A stretch of DNA of 64,000 nt from the NCBI GenBank assembly GCA_038503035.1, contig JAVSML010019166.1:1-64000 (forward strand). The letters are read 5' to 3'. Each line of letters opens with the position of its first letter. The stretch's first letter is position 1. A model generated the notes under the pieces. It was not told the origin of the DNA. It saw only the letters and a list, made by a program, of their open reading frames with translations, and made no database searches. The position numbers and the translations under genes were made by a program. This DNA comes from Crocodylus rhombifer. Lineage: Eukaryota; Chordata; Crocodylia; Crocodylidae. This document shows, piece after piece, positions 24,248 through 34,274 of the stretch.

Positions 24248-25137
24248 TTAGGTGACCTGAGCTGGCTGCAGTCCTGGGGGGGGGGGACCTGCTCCCTCTG
24301 CCCACGGGACTGGCATCAGCCACCTGGGTGAGGGGCATCTACCTGGGGGCTGGGATCTGCCCGGTGACAGGTGATGTATTTCAAATCGGTTGGCTGACAG
24401 CCAACTGGGGCTGGCCTCCACTGGCCCAGGTGAATGAGGTCACAGGGGCTGTATAGGTTGGGGGGGGGAGGAGGCTCGCGCTTCTCTCTTCGGCCATGAG
24501 GGCAAGCAGCAGCCATGCAGGGGAGACAGAGGCGCCTTGCCATCGGGACCTAGCTCTCTCTCTCACCCCAGACTCCCGAGGGGAAACGGGAGAACTCTGG
24601 AAGATGCGTGTGAGTCAGCTACTCGATCTGGTTAGATCTCTAGCTGGCAGTAACACAGATGCGTGATCAAAAGGCTACCTCCGCCACACTGTTTGCTCTT
24701 TAGGATTTCTAAGATATTGCTCAACCCTGTACTCTAGTTTCCCCTACCCCTCGTAATCAATAAAGTTCTCCTTTTTGACTGGTGTGGGAGACTTATTGAG
24801 GGGTGGGTCTAAATTATGCCTAAGAGACCCCTTAGGTCTGCGGACTAAAGGAGACTGTCCTTTTTGGCCCCCCGACTTGGGGAAGTGCCCCAAGTGCCTG
24901 TACCGGGTCGAGTACCCGCCTGACTATTAGGCCTGTGTTTCCCCGAGGACACAGGGCCGAGACAGTCCCTGCTCGGGGTGGTGGTGGCGCTGTTACCCCC
25001 AGGCTAGCGAGTGTGCTCCAGGAAGGGGGTCGGGTCGGACGTAAGGTGCCCCAGGGAGGCGCTCGGAGCCTGGCAGGGGGTCGGGCGCAGGGAGGTGGGC
25101 AGCTCAACGCAGGAGCGCCCCCTACTGGCCTGCCACA
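24248..25137 (+). mobile_element. LTR-like repeat, copy 1 (890 bp)
   Basis: Homologous over its length, in inverted orientation, to 58594-59484. It has a weak TATA-like tgtatagg at about 24448, an AATAAA signal at 24759-24764 and ends ...tggcctgccaca. The layout (promoter, then poly(A) signal, then GC-rich U5-like end) suits a solo LTR. Target duplications are not visible, so the exact ends are uncertain. Confidence 0.55.
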
Positions 25138-25410
25138 AGTGACATGGGAGAGCTCATCAGATCAAAGCTCCTCCCTGACCCCAACTTTCTTGCATTCAAC
25201 AAAAGGCTCTTCCATGCTGGCTGCTTGGGTTCAGCCTCTCACAACCTGGTTAGGAATCTCTCCTCCACTGGACCCCCAGATACGCCTGTCAATCATGCTG
25301 TCACAGTCACTATGGCAACCAGATGGAAGACGTTCAGGTGTCTCTGGGTCAGGACACTCCCTAGGAAAACCACCCCATCCGGGGTCTCTGGCAATGCACC
25401 GCTCTGCACT

Positions 25411-25560
25411 GCACCTCAGTTTGTCCACCTGTAAAATGGGCTGATTATACTGGCCTGTCTAACACAGAGTTCAGGGAGCCAAAATCATTAACATTTGTAA
25501 AAGGCTTTGAGATCCCCAGACAGAAAGGGCCCAGGCACTGAGGCAGCTGTTCCAAATTTC
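25411..25560 (-). mobile_element. MIR-like SINE
   Basis: Reversed MIR: cagtttgtccacctgtaaaa, tgggctgattatactggcct, then acatttgtaaaaggctttga and a cccaggcac segment. Order and spacing fit the MIR core and tail. Confidence 0.65.
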
Positions 25561-25658
25561 ACCTCCTTACATAGGAACACAGGGCTGGAAGGAGACCCCC
25601 GGGTATTACGTCCAGTCCGCATTTACAATCTCAACATTTGTTCAAAACCTTCCATAAG

Positions 25659-25951
25659 AATCGTAGAAAGTGAGGGTGGGAGGGACCTCAGGAGGTCACA
25701 TCTAGTCCAACCCCTCCGTAAAGCAAGACCAGCCCCAGCTACATCATCCTGGACAGGGCTTTGTCCAGCCGGGTTTTAAACACCTCCAAGGATGGAGACT
25801 CCACCACCTCTCTGGGTAACCTGTTCCAGTGCTTCACCACCCTCCTCGTGAGAAAGTTTTTCCTAATATCCAACCTCAACCTCCCTTGCTGCAGCGTCAG
25901 CCCATTGCTCTTTGTCCTGTCGTCTGCCCCCACTGAGAACAGCCCAGCTCA
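25659..25951 (-). mobile_element. CR1 3' end fragment
   Basis: Full reversed order from the tip (gaatcgtagaaagtgagggt) through tccaaggatggagactccac to the cccattgctctttgtcctg block. A weak second tip lies just left at 25570-25610. Confidence 0.9.
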
Positions 25952-26020
25952 GGAGTGGGCAAAATGGCAGATCTGGCTGGTGGCTGGACTCCATCTCCCA
26001 CATGCCCCTGCCCACGTCCC

Positions 26021-26050
26021 TGGGGCCAGTTTCCATGGAGACTGGCCCCA
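26021..26050. repeat. 30-bp palindrome centred on CCATGG
   Basis: Starts tggggccagtttcca and continues with its near-perfect inverse (one position and its symmetric partner differ). The same core recurs at 26274-26336 and about 26341-26372. Confidence 0.9.
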
Positions 26051-26273
26051 GCAGGACACACAGCATGGCAGGGAGCTGCTCTGGGGCCAGGGCTGAAACC
26101 TTGCAGCGGTGACAGCATGGTCTGGAGCCAAGGCAGAGCCACGATCCACTACCTACACGCCCCTTCCCGGGGTATACGGGCTGCAGATCGCAGCTGTGCC
26201 CCAGCTCTGCAGTGTGCTGTCACCACCTCCAGTTCCCAGCCCCAAAGCAGCTCCCTGCCCAGCCACACTCCAT

Positions 26274-26336
26274 GCCAGCCCTGCTGGGGCCGGTCTCCAT
26301 GGAAACCCCATGGAGACCAGCCCCAGCAGGGCTGGC
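26274..26336. repeat. 29-bp-arm hairpin with CCATGG ends
   Basis: Left arm 26274-26302 (starts gccagccctgctggggcc) and right arm 26308-26336 pair over 29 positions with one mismatch and a 5-base loop. Such long arms would fold stably in single-stranded DNA or RNA. It may be a decayed inverted-repeat transposon or a local palindrome expansion. Confidence 0.9.
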
Positions 26337-26489
26337 AGGGGCTGGGGCCAGTCTCCATGGAAACCAGCCCTGTCACAGCGCAGCTGCTGCTGGAGTCTCC
26401 AGGAGGGAAAGGGAGTGGTGGGCTCCAGGTAGGGTACCAGGAAGGGGGGTCACCCTTCACTAGGACCTGACAGCCACACACTAAGGCAA

Positions 26490-26558
26490 GGTCCAGTGCT
26501 GCAATAGATGATGTGTCGGACTACGGGTCAAAAGATTGTAGATTCAACTCATGGCATG
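26490..26558 (+). pseudogene. tRNA-Arg pseudogene (ACG anticodon)
   Basis: Aligns along the Arg(ACG) consensus and keeps anticodon ACG (26523-26525). The acceptor 3' half is decayed and short, the D arm is altered and the T loop is ttcaact. Leftmost member of the array. Confidence 0.75.
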
Positions 26559-26723
26559 TTTTTTGCAAATTCTTGTGAGGCTGACGCTTGCCTTTGCTTT
26601 TTTCACCAAGCCACATCACAGCCCTCATGCAGCAAAATAGCTCTCCCACCATGCACAGAGGAATGTGCCCGTTTGCCCAGCCTCCGTTTCAGCCAGAGAA
26701 GGACCCAGGGTAACACGAGCACC

Positions 26724-26796
26724 TGGAGAATGAGGGCATCAGTCCCGCTACCGCTCACATGCTAAGTGAGCACTCTACCATCTGAGATATTTCCCC
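26724..26796 (-). pseudogene. tRNA-Ala copy (AGC), slightly decayed
   Basis: 73 nt, anticodon AGC with a perfect anticodon stem. One acceptor mismatch (A7-A66) and one T-stem mismatch break the fold, and the A-box is tatctcagatgg. It converges with the Arg copy at 26490. Borderline between gene and pseudogene. Confidence 0.7.
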
Positions 26797-26893
26797 TGCA
26801 TGCAACCACAAATGAGGATTTATAAGGGCCCTGGGCAAAGAGACAATTGAAGGCTCGCCCTTCACCAGCACATGGGAGCAAGCAGGTAAGCAT

Positions 26894-26966
26894 GGGCCAG
26901 TGGCGCAATGGATAACACATCTAACTATGGATCAGAAGATTGTAGATTTGACTCCTGCCTGGCTCG
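26894..26966 (+). pseudogene. tRNA-Arg-type copy with ATG anticodon
   Basis: Acceptor and T stems are intact, but the anticodon loop reads CTATGGA (ATG instead of ACG), one anticodon-stem pair is lost and the B-box is gatttgactcc. A T6 run at 26976-26981 remains as a Pol III terminator. All changes fit CpG decay. Confidence 0.8.
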
Positions 26967-27029
26967 TACTGTCTGTTTTTTCAAAGCCAGAACTCTATAG
27001 CTCCTGTCCCATCCTATCCCAGTGCCAGC

Positions 27030-27262
27030 AGATGATCACAGATGGTAGGAGTGGTACTGGGACAGGACCTGCCCATGGGGCTTCCTTGCAGCAGACAGCC
27101 CTAGGACCCAAGGAATGGTGCAGGGAGGCCAGAAACTCATAAAAGGAGGGCCCTCCCAACACACCTCTGTCGGCAGCTTCCTGAAGGGTGTTGAGGACCA
27201 GCACCCCGAGAGAGACAGGCTTGCAGTGCCACCAACTGCAGACGGGCTAAGAGCAAATACTT
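27030..27262 (-). repeat. array spacer duplicated at 60060-60321
   Basis: This spacer next to a Tyr copy matches 60.06-60.32 kb, including gcagacagccctagga-type and ggagggccctcccaac-type segments, and continues into the homologous Tyr copies. It shows that spacer and tRNA were copied together. Confidence 0.75.
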
Positions 27263-27352
27263 TCCTTTGCACGGGAGAGAAACCAGAGAGCTAAGGATTT
27301 TCTGCAAAAGCGAGCCCATAGTCCTCCACTCTCCCAGCTGACCTAGCAAAGA
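27263..27352 (-). pseudogene. tRNA-Tyr pseudogene with intron remnant
   Basis: The minus strand has the Tyr 5' half (ggtcagctgggagagtggag), an intron-like insert right after the anticodon position, then aatccttagctctctgg and a decayed T arm. The anticodon position reads ATG where Tyr has GTA. Acceptor pairing is partial. Confidence 0.75.
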
Positions 27353-27463
27353 ACATGGGGCTGCCAGCCCAAGGGTGACTCAAGGTAGCACGCTGCACTG
27401 GCCTCAGGTCTCCAACCCCAGGTGAGGGCAGGTTCCCTTTTCATCTGCCCGGGAGCTGCAGCT

Positions 27464-28296
27464 GAGCCAATTGTGGCCTTGGGTCCACCACGATCCACTG
27501 GCTGGGGAATTGGCTCCGTGGTCAGACCCAGAGCGTGGTGGTTGATGGAAGTCACTCATCATGGTGTCCAGTGGGGTCCCCCAAGGCTCTGTCCTTGGAC
27601 CCATATTGTTCAACATCTTCATTAATGATGTGGACATTGGAGTCAGGAGTGGACTGGCCAAGTTCACCGATGACACCAAACTTTGGGGCAAAGCATCCAC
27701 ACCAGAAGACAGGCGGGTGATCCAGGCTGACCTGGACAGGCTCAGCAAATGGGTGGATGAAAACCTGATGGTGTTTAATGGTGAAAAATGCAAGGTTCTT
27801 CACTTTGGGAAGAAAAACCTGCAGCATCCTTATAGGCTCGCAGTGCTACGCTGGCTAGCACTAGGGAAGAAAGAGACTTGGGGGTCAGCATTGACCACAT
27901 GATGAACATGAGCCTGTGATGCGATGCTGTGGCTACTAAAGCAACCCAAACGCTGGCGTGCATCCACAGATGCTTCACAAGCAAATCCCAGGACATCATT
28001 CTCCCCTTGGACCCGGCCTTGGTGAGGCCGCAGCTGGAGTCCTGTGTCCAGTTTTGGGCCCCACAATTCAAAAAGGATGTGGAGAAGCTGGAGAGAGTCC
28101 AGAGGAGAGCCACGCGCATGATCAGAGGTCAGGATGACAGACCTTACAACGACAGGCTGAGAGCCAGGGGACTCTTTAGCCTGGAAAAGCGCAGGCTCAG
28201 GGGTGATCTGATGGCCACCTATAAGTTTATCAGGGGTGACCACCAGTTTCTGGGGGAACCTTTGCTCACCAGAGCGCCCCGAGGGATGACAAAGTC
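27464..28296 (+). mobile_element. CR1, 5' part of an LTR-split copy
   Basis: 5'-truncated CR1 of the 18 kb subfamily, with [20 protein letters not shown] and an FTDDTKLWG box (Ala of FADD changed to Thr). It runs in near-open frames (27561-27902, 27929-28345) to the RGMTK point, where a solo LTR is inserted. It lies in spacer between a Tyr and an Arg remnant. Confidence 0.93.
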
Positions 28297-28794
28297 TGTA
28301 ATAGTAAGAGCTTTGTTAATAGCAAAAGTTTTGCATGCATGCTGATTCCATAGGAGGCCGGCGAAGCAGCACATAGCCTCCTGCTCTGTGAGTGTGACCG
28401 AGATAGTCGAATGGTGTGATACAGGGGAATGAGGTAAACGCCAGGTGCGTTGGATCATGATTCGTCCCCATTTTCCTAGTTTGAGATAGCGTTGCTTACT
28501 TCAGACTATATAAGCTGTATTTTCTTAAGTTACTATGGGCTCCACCGCTCTGGCAAGAGCCCCGGCACAGGCTATCACATCCCCGGGATCGGGACGCTCT
28601 GGGGCCAGGGGAACCATGCGGAGTAGTGGCTGCTGCCTAAGGCCGATGTGAGGTGACCGTCCTCTCTGCTCTGTTCTATCACCTGCTTCTGCGAGTATCC
28701 TTAAATAAAGCTTTGCAAGGGCAAAAACAACTGTGAGTACGTACTTTGTTCAGGCGTGGGGAACCTGCTGAACCCAGTAGTTCATTCTAAGACA
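28297..28794 (+). mobile_element. solo LTR (498 bp) inside CR1
   Basis: Starts TGTAATAGTAAG and ends TTCTAAGACA. Flanks aagtc (28292-28296) and aggtc (28795-28799) are a 5-bp target duplication with one change, and the CR1 text is continuous across it. It contains tatataagctg (TATA) and aaataaagc (poly(A) signal) in the expected order, so the sense is plus. Probably class I ERV-derived. Confidence 0.9.
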
Positions 28795-29060
28795 AGGTCG
28801 AACGGTCACAAACTCCTGCAAGACCATTTCAGGCTGGACATAAGGAAGAATTTCTTTCCTGTCCGAGCCCCCGAGGTCTGGAACAGCCTGCCAGCGGAGG
28901 TGGTTCAAGCACCTACATTGAACACCTTCAAGAGCAAATGGGATGCTTATCTTGCTGGGATCCTATGACCGCAGCTGACTTCCTGCCCTTTGGGTGGCTG
29001 CGGGACTTGATAATCATCCGAGGTCCCTTCCAGCCCGAATGTCTGTGAAATCTATGAAGG
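28795..29060 (+). mobile_element. CR1, 3' part of the LTR-split copy
   Basis: Resumes at SNGHKLLQD, continues LDIRKNFFPVRAPEVWNSL to LDAYLAGIL-type and ends at gtctgtgaaatctatgaa. Together with 27464-28296 it is one insertion. Confidence 0.93.
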
Positions 29061-29069
29061 AAAATGAGT

Positions 29070-29096
29070 TTGCTGGTTTGACTGCCACCTGGCTCG
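29070..29096 (+). pseudogene. tRNA-Arg 3' remnant
   Basis: Only the T arm and acceptor end remain (ggtttgactgccacctggct). They lie directly after the CR1 tip and are followed by the normal Arg-Ala linker. The 5' half is missing. Confidence 0.6.
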
Positions 29097-29299
29097 TACT
29101 GCCTGTTTTGTGAGCCAAGAGCTCTCTTGCACCTGCCATTTGCCGTTGCTTTTCTTGAGGCTGCACCTCACTCCCATCCCTTTCTACATCCTGCTCTGGC
29201 TTTGTCCAGCCAAACACCGAGAACCTGCCCTTTGGCCCAGCCTCCATTTCAGACGCAGCCACAGTGCAGGCATGCCAGTGGAAAACGGACCCGCTTGCC

Positions 29300-29375
29300 T
29301 GGGGTAACTGCTGCCACCACCCAGACTCCAGTCTCTGTTCGGGCTCTGTGCCACCCGGCATACGCAGGCCCTGTC
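29300..29375 (-). repeat. fragment of the array LTR-related repeat
   Basis: The reverse of the segment at 37.08-37.15 kb (agagactggagtctgggtgg, then tggcagcagttacccc). It replaces the Ala copy expected after the linker. Confidence 0.5.
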
Positions 29376-29760
29376 AGTCCCTGAGGGCAGAGGGCCCTGG
29401 GCCCATGTGTTAATCTGCATCTGCCTGCACACTCCCCAGACCCACTGCCCCCTTCCCATTGCCACAGGCCAGCATGCCCATTCCCCACTCCCCACCAGTC
29501 ACAGCTCCACACACAGCCACCCCCTGCCCCCACCGCCGCAGTCTCCTGCCCTTGTGCACAACAGCTGAAGAGGAAGGGATCCCGAACAACTGGAACGAGA
29601 TGCCTGCCAGCTCCAGTCCGGTTGGCAGCAGACTTGGGAGATCTTGGGCTTCATTCCAGGATGCCCCCACCACGGAGCTCCCTGCCACACATCCCACCAC
29701 ACTGCTGCCCCGGCATAGGAGAAAGCCACCTGTGCTCCAGGTCCCCCAAGGCTTGGCCTT

Positions 29761-29833
29761 GGGCCAGTGGCACAATGGATAATGCGTTCGACTATGGATT
29801 GGAAGACTGTAGGTTCGACTCCTGCCTGGCTCA
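29761..29833 (+). tRNA. Arg-type tRNA gene with ATG anticodon
   Basis: 73 nt with all stems able to pair: acceptor 7/7, T stem GTAGG/CCTGC, anticodon stem TTCGA/TTGGA with two G-U pairs. A-box tggcacaatgg and B-box ggttcgactcc are good. T6 at 29844-29849 can terminate Pol III. The anticodon is ATG, the CpG-decay product of ACG, which would read His CAU/CAC on an Arg-type body. It may be transcribed but mischarged, or be a young pseudogene. Confidence 0.55.
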
Positions 29834-30021
29834 GACAGTCTCATTTTTTCTGAGCCATTAGCGCTCTTCTACCTGCTGCTCCAGGTTGCTTTTGCCCCAG
29901 GCACCCCACAGTCCTCACACCAGGGTCAGAGGAAGGTGCCCTTTGGGCACAGCCCCCATTTTGGGCTTCAGCCCCAGAGTGGGCACACCAGGACAAAAGG
30001 CAACACAAAACACTGGCAAAG

Positions 30022-30249
30022 GTAGGCAACTTCCCCCCAACCCTGGACCTGATTGAAGACTGCAACACTCAGGGCGGGACGACTTTAGGGGCGGAGCCCT
30101 GGAGCATATAAAAGGAGCCGCGTGCCTAGCATGAGGGGAGCACATCCGGGAGGGAGCAGAGAGAAGAGCTGAGGAGAGCTCCACCAATCAAAACAGCAGG
30201 ATTTCAAGCCTGGGCCTCAACCCAAGCTCCAAAAGGCAAGCCTGCTACA
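30022..30249. mobile_element. rearranged fragment of the 37.4-40.9 kb LTR family
   Basis: 30022-30165 carries the LTR promoter region in plus sense (ccaaccctggacctgattga, tataaaagg at 30107-30115). 30166-30249 carries the LTR start in minus sense, ending cctgctaca. The two halves meet at a gagctc palindrome, so the LTR has been partly inverted. An Arg remnant follows directly. Confidence 0.7.
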
Positions 30250-30274
30250 ATAGATTTGAGTCCTTCCAGGCTCC
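30250..30274 (+). pseudogene. tRNA-Arg 3' remnant
   Basis: atagatttgagtccttccag then gctcc matches the Arg T arm and acceptor end and is followed by the standard linker toward the Ala copy at 30424. The 5' part is missing. Confidence 0.55.
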
Positions 30275-30423
30275 TTTCACCCTTTCTCCAAGCCCTGAGC
30301 TATCTAGCTCCAGGAGAAGCACAGCTCCCATGCAGCAAATCATCCCCCTGTCCCCCCTGCACACAGGAACCTGCCCTTTCACACAGCCTCCATGTCAGCC
30401 ACAGCACAGGTGGGAACATGAGC

Positions 30424-30487
30424 TGGAGAATGCAGGCACTACCTCTCGCGTGCTAAGCAAGCGCTCTGCCATCTGAGCTAACTCCTC
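30424..30487 (-). pseudogene. tRNA-Ala pseudogene (AGC), T-arm deletion
   Basis: Acceptor, D arm and anticodon arm with AGC are recognisable on the minus strand, but about 10 nt of the T arm is missing. Linker to the left and spacer to the right are normal. Confidence 0.75.
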
Positions 30488-31027
30488 TGCTTGGAAATGG
30501 GGATTAAGATTTATTAGGGCCCTGGGCAAACAGAAGCTTGGAGGACCCCCACCAGGTGTGAGCGGGTTCCCTCTGCGCCTGCCACGGGGCTGCCGGTGGG
30601 GCTGCCGAGCCTCCGTGGCACATCTGGGGCGAGCCAGGGGCCACGAGCACCACTGAGGTGAAGGTGGACCTGGCCTCAGCCTGGCCCCTACACCCACTGG
30701 GGGTCATGCAGCTGGAGTTGTGGCCCCCCAGCACCAGGATGCCCCCACTAGGGAGCTACCTGTGACACGTCCCACCCCACCGCCTCTGCTAGGACTGCCC
30801 CCAGGCATAGGGGGAGGCCACCTCTGCTCCGGGCCCCATTCTGAAAGATCACACGATGGCAGCAAGGGGGCAGGGAAGCCAGAAACCTGCACGAGGAGGG
30901 TCCCACCAGCACGTCTGACTCCCCAACTTTGGGACAGGTGCTGAGGACCTGCAGCCTGAAAGCCGCAGGGCAGAGGGTCACAGGCTTGCTGTGTTGCCAA
31001 CTACAGACTAGCTGAGAGCAAAAAGTT

Positions 31028-31117
31028 TCCTTCAAGCTGGAATTAAACAAGTGACATAAGGATGTTCATACAAAGCAAACCAACAGGCCTCCGTTCTCCC
31101 AGCTAAGCTATCAAAGG
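31028..31117 (-). pseudogene. tRNA-Tyr copy with intron, anticodon GTT
   Basis: 90 nt on the minus strand: acceptor CCTTTGA with TTGAAGG, D arm tagcttagctggg, anticodon position GTT (Tyr would be GTA), an intron of about 17 nt, then catccttatgtcac and a decayed T loop ttaattcc. It is the best-kept Tyr at its ends but has lost the Tyr anticodon. Confidence 0.75.
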
Positions 31118-31125
31118 AAGATGGG

Positions 31126-31158
31126 CATGTACGCTCGACTCCTACCTGGCTCATACTG
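31126..31158 (+). pseudogene. tRNA-Arg 3' remnant
   Basis: ctcgactcctacctggctca is the T arm and acceptor of Arg, followed by T6 at 31163-31168 and the linker. The 5' 40 nt are missing, joined directly to the Tyr flank. Confidence 0.6.
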
Positions 31159-31360
31159 CCTTTTTTGCGAGCCAAGAGCTCTCTTGCAACTGCCGCTTAC
31201 CGTTACTTTTCTTGCCCGGCTGCACCTCACTCCCATCCCCTTCTGTCCCCTGCTCTGGCCTTGTCCAGCAAAACACATGAGAACATGCCCTTTGACCCAG
31301 CCTCTGTGTTAGCCACAGCCGCAGCATAGGCATGCTGGTGGAAGAGGGACCATGAGGCAC

Positions 31361-31433
31361 TGGAGAAATTGGTCATTGAGCCCTCGACCTCTTGCATGCT
31401 GAATATGTGCTCTACCATCAGAGATACGATACG
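31361..31433 (-). pseudogene. tRNA-Ala pseudogene (AGC)
   Basis: 73 nt on the minus strand with AGC still in the anticodon position and the ggtagagca D-arm end. The acceptor 5' strand and anticodon stem are decayed. Confidence 0.65.
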
Positions 31434-31544
31434 TCATCTAGACATGGGAAAACTTCAGGTTTGTGGGAGCTCTGGGCAAAAAGAAAATTGGAGACTGTGG
31501 GGGGCCAGGAGGGAGCCATCCGCCATACTGCACCGAACCAAAAA

Positions 31545-31705
31545 CCCCACTTAGAGTGTCTCCCCTGGGGTGCCTACAGCCGACCAACCACGTTCCTGGA
31601 GTACACTCGGACACCTGGTTTAACTGCTGCCACCACCCGGACTCCAGTCTCTGTTAGGGCTGCCACCACCCGGCGGACACAGACCCTGTAAACCCCTGAT
31701 GGCAG
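31545..31705 (-). repeat. fragment of the array LTR-related repeat
   Basis: Reversed relative to 37.08-37.29 kb: it includes gagtgtctcccctggggtgc, ctgctgccaccacccggact and ccagtctctgttagggct. The ccaccacccgg segment occurs twice, a small internal duplication. Confidence 0.5.
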
Positions 31706-32124
31706 GGGTCCCTGGGCTTGGGCCACCTGGACCCATGTGTTAATCTGCACCTGCCGGCATCCTCTCCAGGCCTGCTGCCCCCATCCCATTGCTGCAGGCC
31801 AGCACACCTCTTCTCCACTCTCCGCCAGCCACAGCTCCCCTCACCTCCCCGCTCCCACAGTCTCCTCTGCCCTCACGCACAATGGCCAAAGCACAGGGTG
31901 GACCACAGATGCATCTGTTCATCCCGCTCCAAGCTGCTATCTCCAAGCTGTGATCTCTAAGATTTCTTTCTCTCAATAAGGCCTGGGCTGGCCACTCAGT
32001 GCCATTATTGAACAACTGCTGCTGGTAACTATTATGTTCGAATAGAATAGTTGTATTGTTTGTGTGTGTCTGTGTGTATGACACATGAATACGTAAGATG
32101 ATTTGTGCGTGTCTATGCGAGTGG

Positions 32125-32288
32125 TGTGTCCAAACCTCTAGGTCTACCTTGGGCAAATTCAAGAGGAGGTTGGATGATCCCCTGTCTGGGGTCTTGTGAA
32201 CCCAGCATTCACTCCTGCCTGCGGCAGGGGTCAGGCGAGATGATCTGTTCAGGTCCCTCCTGACCCTAGCTGCTATGAAACTATGAAT
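32125..32288 (+). mobile_element. CR1 3' end fragment
   Basis: From ctaccttgggcaaattcaag through ggatgatcccctgtctgggg to gctatgaaactatgaa. It is the subfamily with the gatgatctgttcaggtccc tip. Confidence 0.85.
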
Positions 32289-33430
32289 AATCACCCTGGG
32301 GAATGGGCAGGGGTGAATATAGGGTGCCTTAAAACCCTGGCTTCCACTGCCTTGTGCCTTACCCTTAACTGGGAAAAGGCTAGACAGAAAAACCCTTTGT
32401 GAAGGCTGAAAAAGAAGGACAGAGGGAAGTAGGAAAACAGGCTGTGAGGCAGCTGTTATAAAGAGAGATGTGGAAAGTGTTTAGAAAAGGAGGAGGGAAG
32501 AAGAGATTAACAGAGTTTAAATGCTAGAGCAGGTAGGCAGAAAAAGTAAGAATGTAATTTTAAGAATAACTGCTTTAAAGCAGGGAAAAGATGCAATTGC
32601 TGTAAGGAAAAGTTGTGTCCTGATCTCAGAGTGCCTGTGGTCAAGCTGTGGTCTTGTAGCAAAACCCCCAGTTGTTGTTTTTTTAAATTTAAAAATACAT
32701 TCCCTCCCCTTCCCCTAACCATTTCTGACTTTCTCTCTCCCTCTCTACTCCGTATAGATAAGTATAAGTGAGCTAAGACATAGGATAAGCTTCAGCATTT
32801 TATTTTGGTAGCAAGTTGGTTTTTTGATTTTTCATTTTTCCTCCTTTTCAAATAAGTGCTGTGTTATGGCTATCCACTGTTTTATATTGTATAATTATTA
32901 TGTTTATATTGATTTTTACTGTTCTGTATGACTGCTTTACTGATACAGTATGATTTAGGCCTACCTAAGTAAATTAGCATAAATCATGTCAAGTTTCCAT
33001 TTTGGTGTGGATGTGCTTGAATTGGTGATAGTTATGCATGTGCCTCAGCTGGCAATTTTGGATGTGCATGTGCCTGAGCTGGGAGTGTGTGTGTGTGTGT
33101 GTGTATGTACCTAACTGATTTTTGAGTGTGTGCATGTACAATTGTACACCGTGCCCTCTTGTCTAAGAGCGCGATGTTGGATGCTGAGAGTCGGCCTGAC
33201 CCCGCAAGGCAACCGTCTGTTTGGGTTAAGCACAGCACCTTCTCTCGCTGGTCCAGTAACAAGTCGGTAGCAGAGAAAACTAAGTTCTGTGCTAGAAACT
33301 GTAAATGTTTGTAACAGAAGCAAAAGCCTAAACAGTGGGCTCTAGTGCAGAGATTGTTAAGGCGTTTATGAAAACGTGGTAACAGCTATTAAGAGTCTTG
33401 CTGTAATTAACAGGGTTAATCAAAACAAGT
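32289..33430. other. AT-rich stretch without recognised gene or repeat
   Basis: Distinctly AT-rich compared with all surrounding sequence, with poly(T/A) patches, a purine-rich segment (32400-32560) and no tRNA or spacer landmarks. It may be the internal or LTR part of an unidentified retroelement inserted in the array. Confidence 0.4.
33086..33108. repeat. (TG)n microsatellite
   Basis: An uninterrupted gtgtgtgtgtgtgtgtgtgt run within the AT-rich stretch; a shorter TG run lies near 32060. Confidence 0.9.
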
Positions 33431-33956
33431 AAATGAAGGCATTTCTCAAGGTGCAGGCAGAAAAAGCCAAGGTGCAGTCGGACCTGCTACACGCCTGCCC
33501 CTCTGCCGGCCCTCTGGTCCTGTCCTGTGCCACCGGTGCTGGTCTCGGGAGCAGCCCACACATGGCAGGCAGTGGGAGAGGGAGTGAGGAGAGAACTGAG
33601 GTTGCTCATGGGGCTCCTGACAGCAGACGGCCCCGGGAAGCTGCCTCTGCCTGCAGGGAGCCCGCCCCCCACACCTCACCCCGGCCCTGGCCTGGCGGGG
33701 GGCAGCAGGAGCACACTGCCCGCCCTGGATGCCCATGGCCAGGATGCCCGCCTGGGCCCTGCTACCCATGTTGCTTCAGGGACCCTCTCATTACCCGGGC
33801 CTCTTTCTGCATGCACGCTCCCCGGACCCACTGCCCCCCCATTGCTGCAGGCCAGCACTCCTCTTCCCCACCCCCTGCCAGCCACAGCTCCCCCACGCCC
33901 ACCCCTGCCCCCATCGCTGCAGCATCCCCAGCACCTGAGCACAGCGGCCAGAGAAT

Positions 33957-34165
33957 AGCATGGGGTTCAACGCAGACAAGTGCAAGGTGCTGCGTCTAGG
34001 GCATAGAAACCGGCAACACACCTATGGGCTGGGGAAATCCCTTCTCAACAACACGGTGGCAGAAAAGGGTCTTGGAGTCATTGCTGACTCCCAGATGAAC
34101 ACGGGCCGGCAGTGTGGGGACGTGGCAGGAGGGCCAACCGCACCGTGTCCTGCATCCACAGCGGC
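33957..34165 (+). mobile_element. CR1 fragment
   Basis: Encodes the post-FADD block FNADKCKVLRLGHRNRQHTY and the following GVIADSQMNTGRQCG region, the subfamily of 46.5-50.7 kb. It ends shortly before the assembly gap. Confidence 0.85.
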
Positions 34166-34264
34166 CAAAGGAGAGCGGCTCCCGAGCAACCGGAACAGGC
34201 TGCCTGCCAGCGCCAGGCTGTCGGCCGCCAACTCAGGAGCTCTTCGACTCCGCTCCGGGATGCC

Positions 34265-34274
34265 NNNNNNNNNN
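34265..34274. other. assembly gap (10 N)
   Basis: Ten unresolved bases between two CR1 pieces of different subfamilies. The true size is unknown, and the order across the gap should not be trusted. Confidence 0.99.

Noticed and set aside
29761..29833. A true tRNA-His gene
   Set aside because: The body matches Arg(ACG) nearly throughout and lacks tRNA-His acceptor identity; only the anticodon changed.
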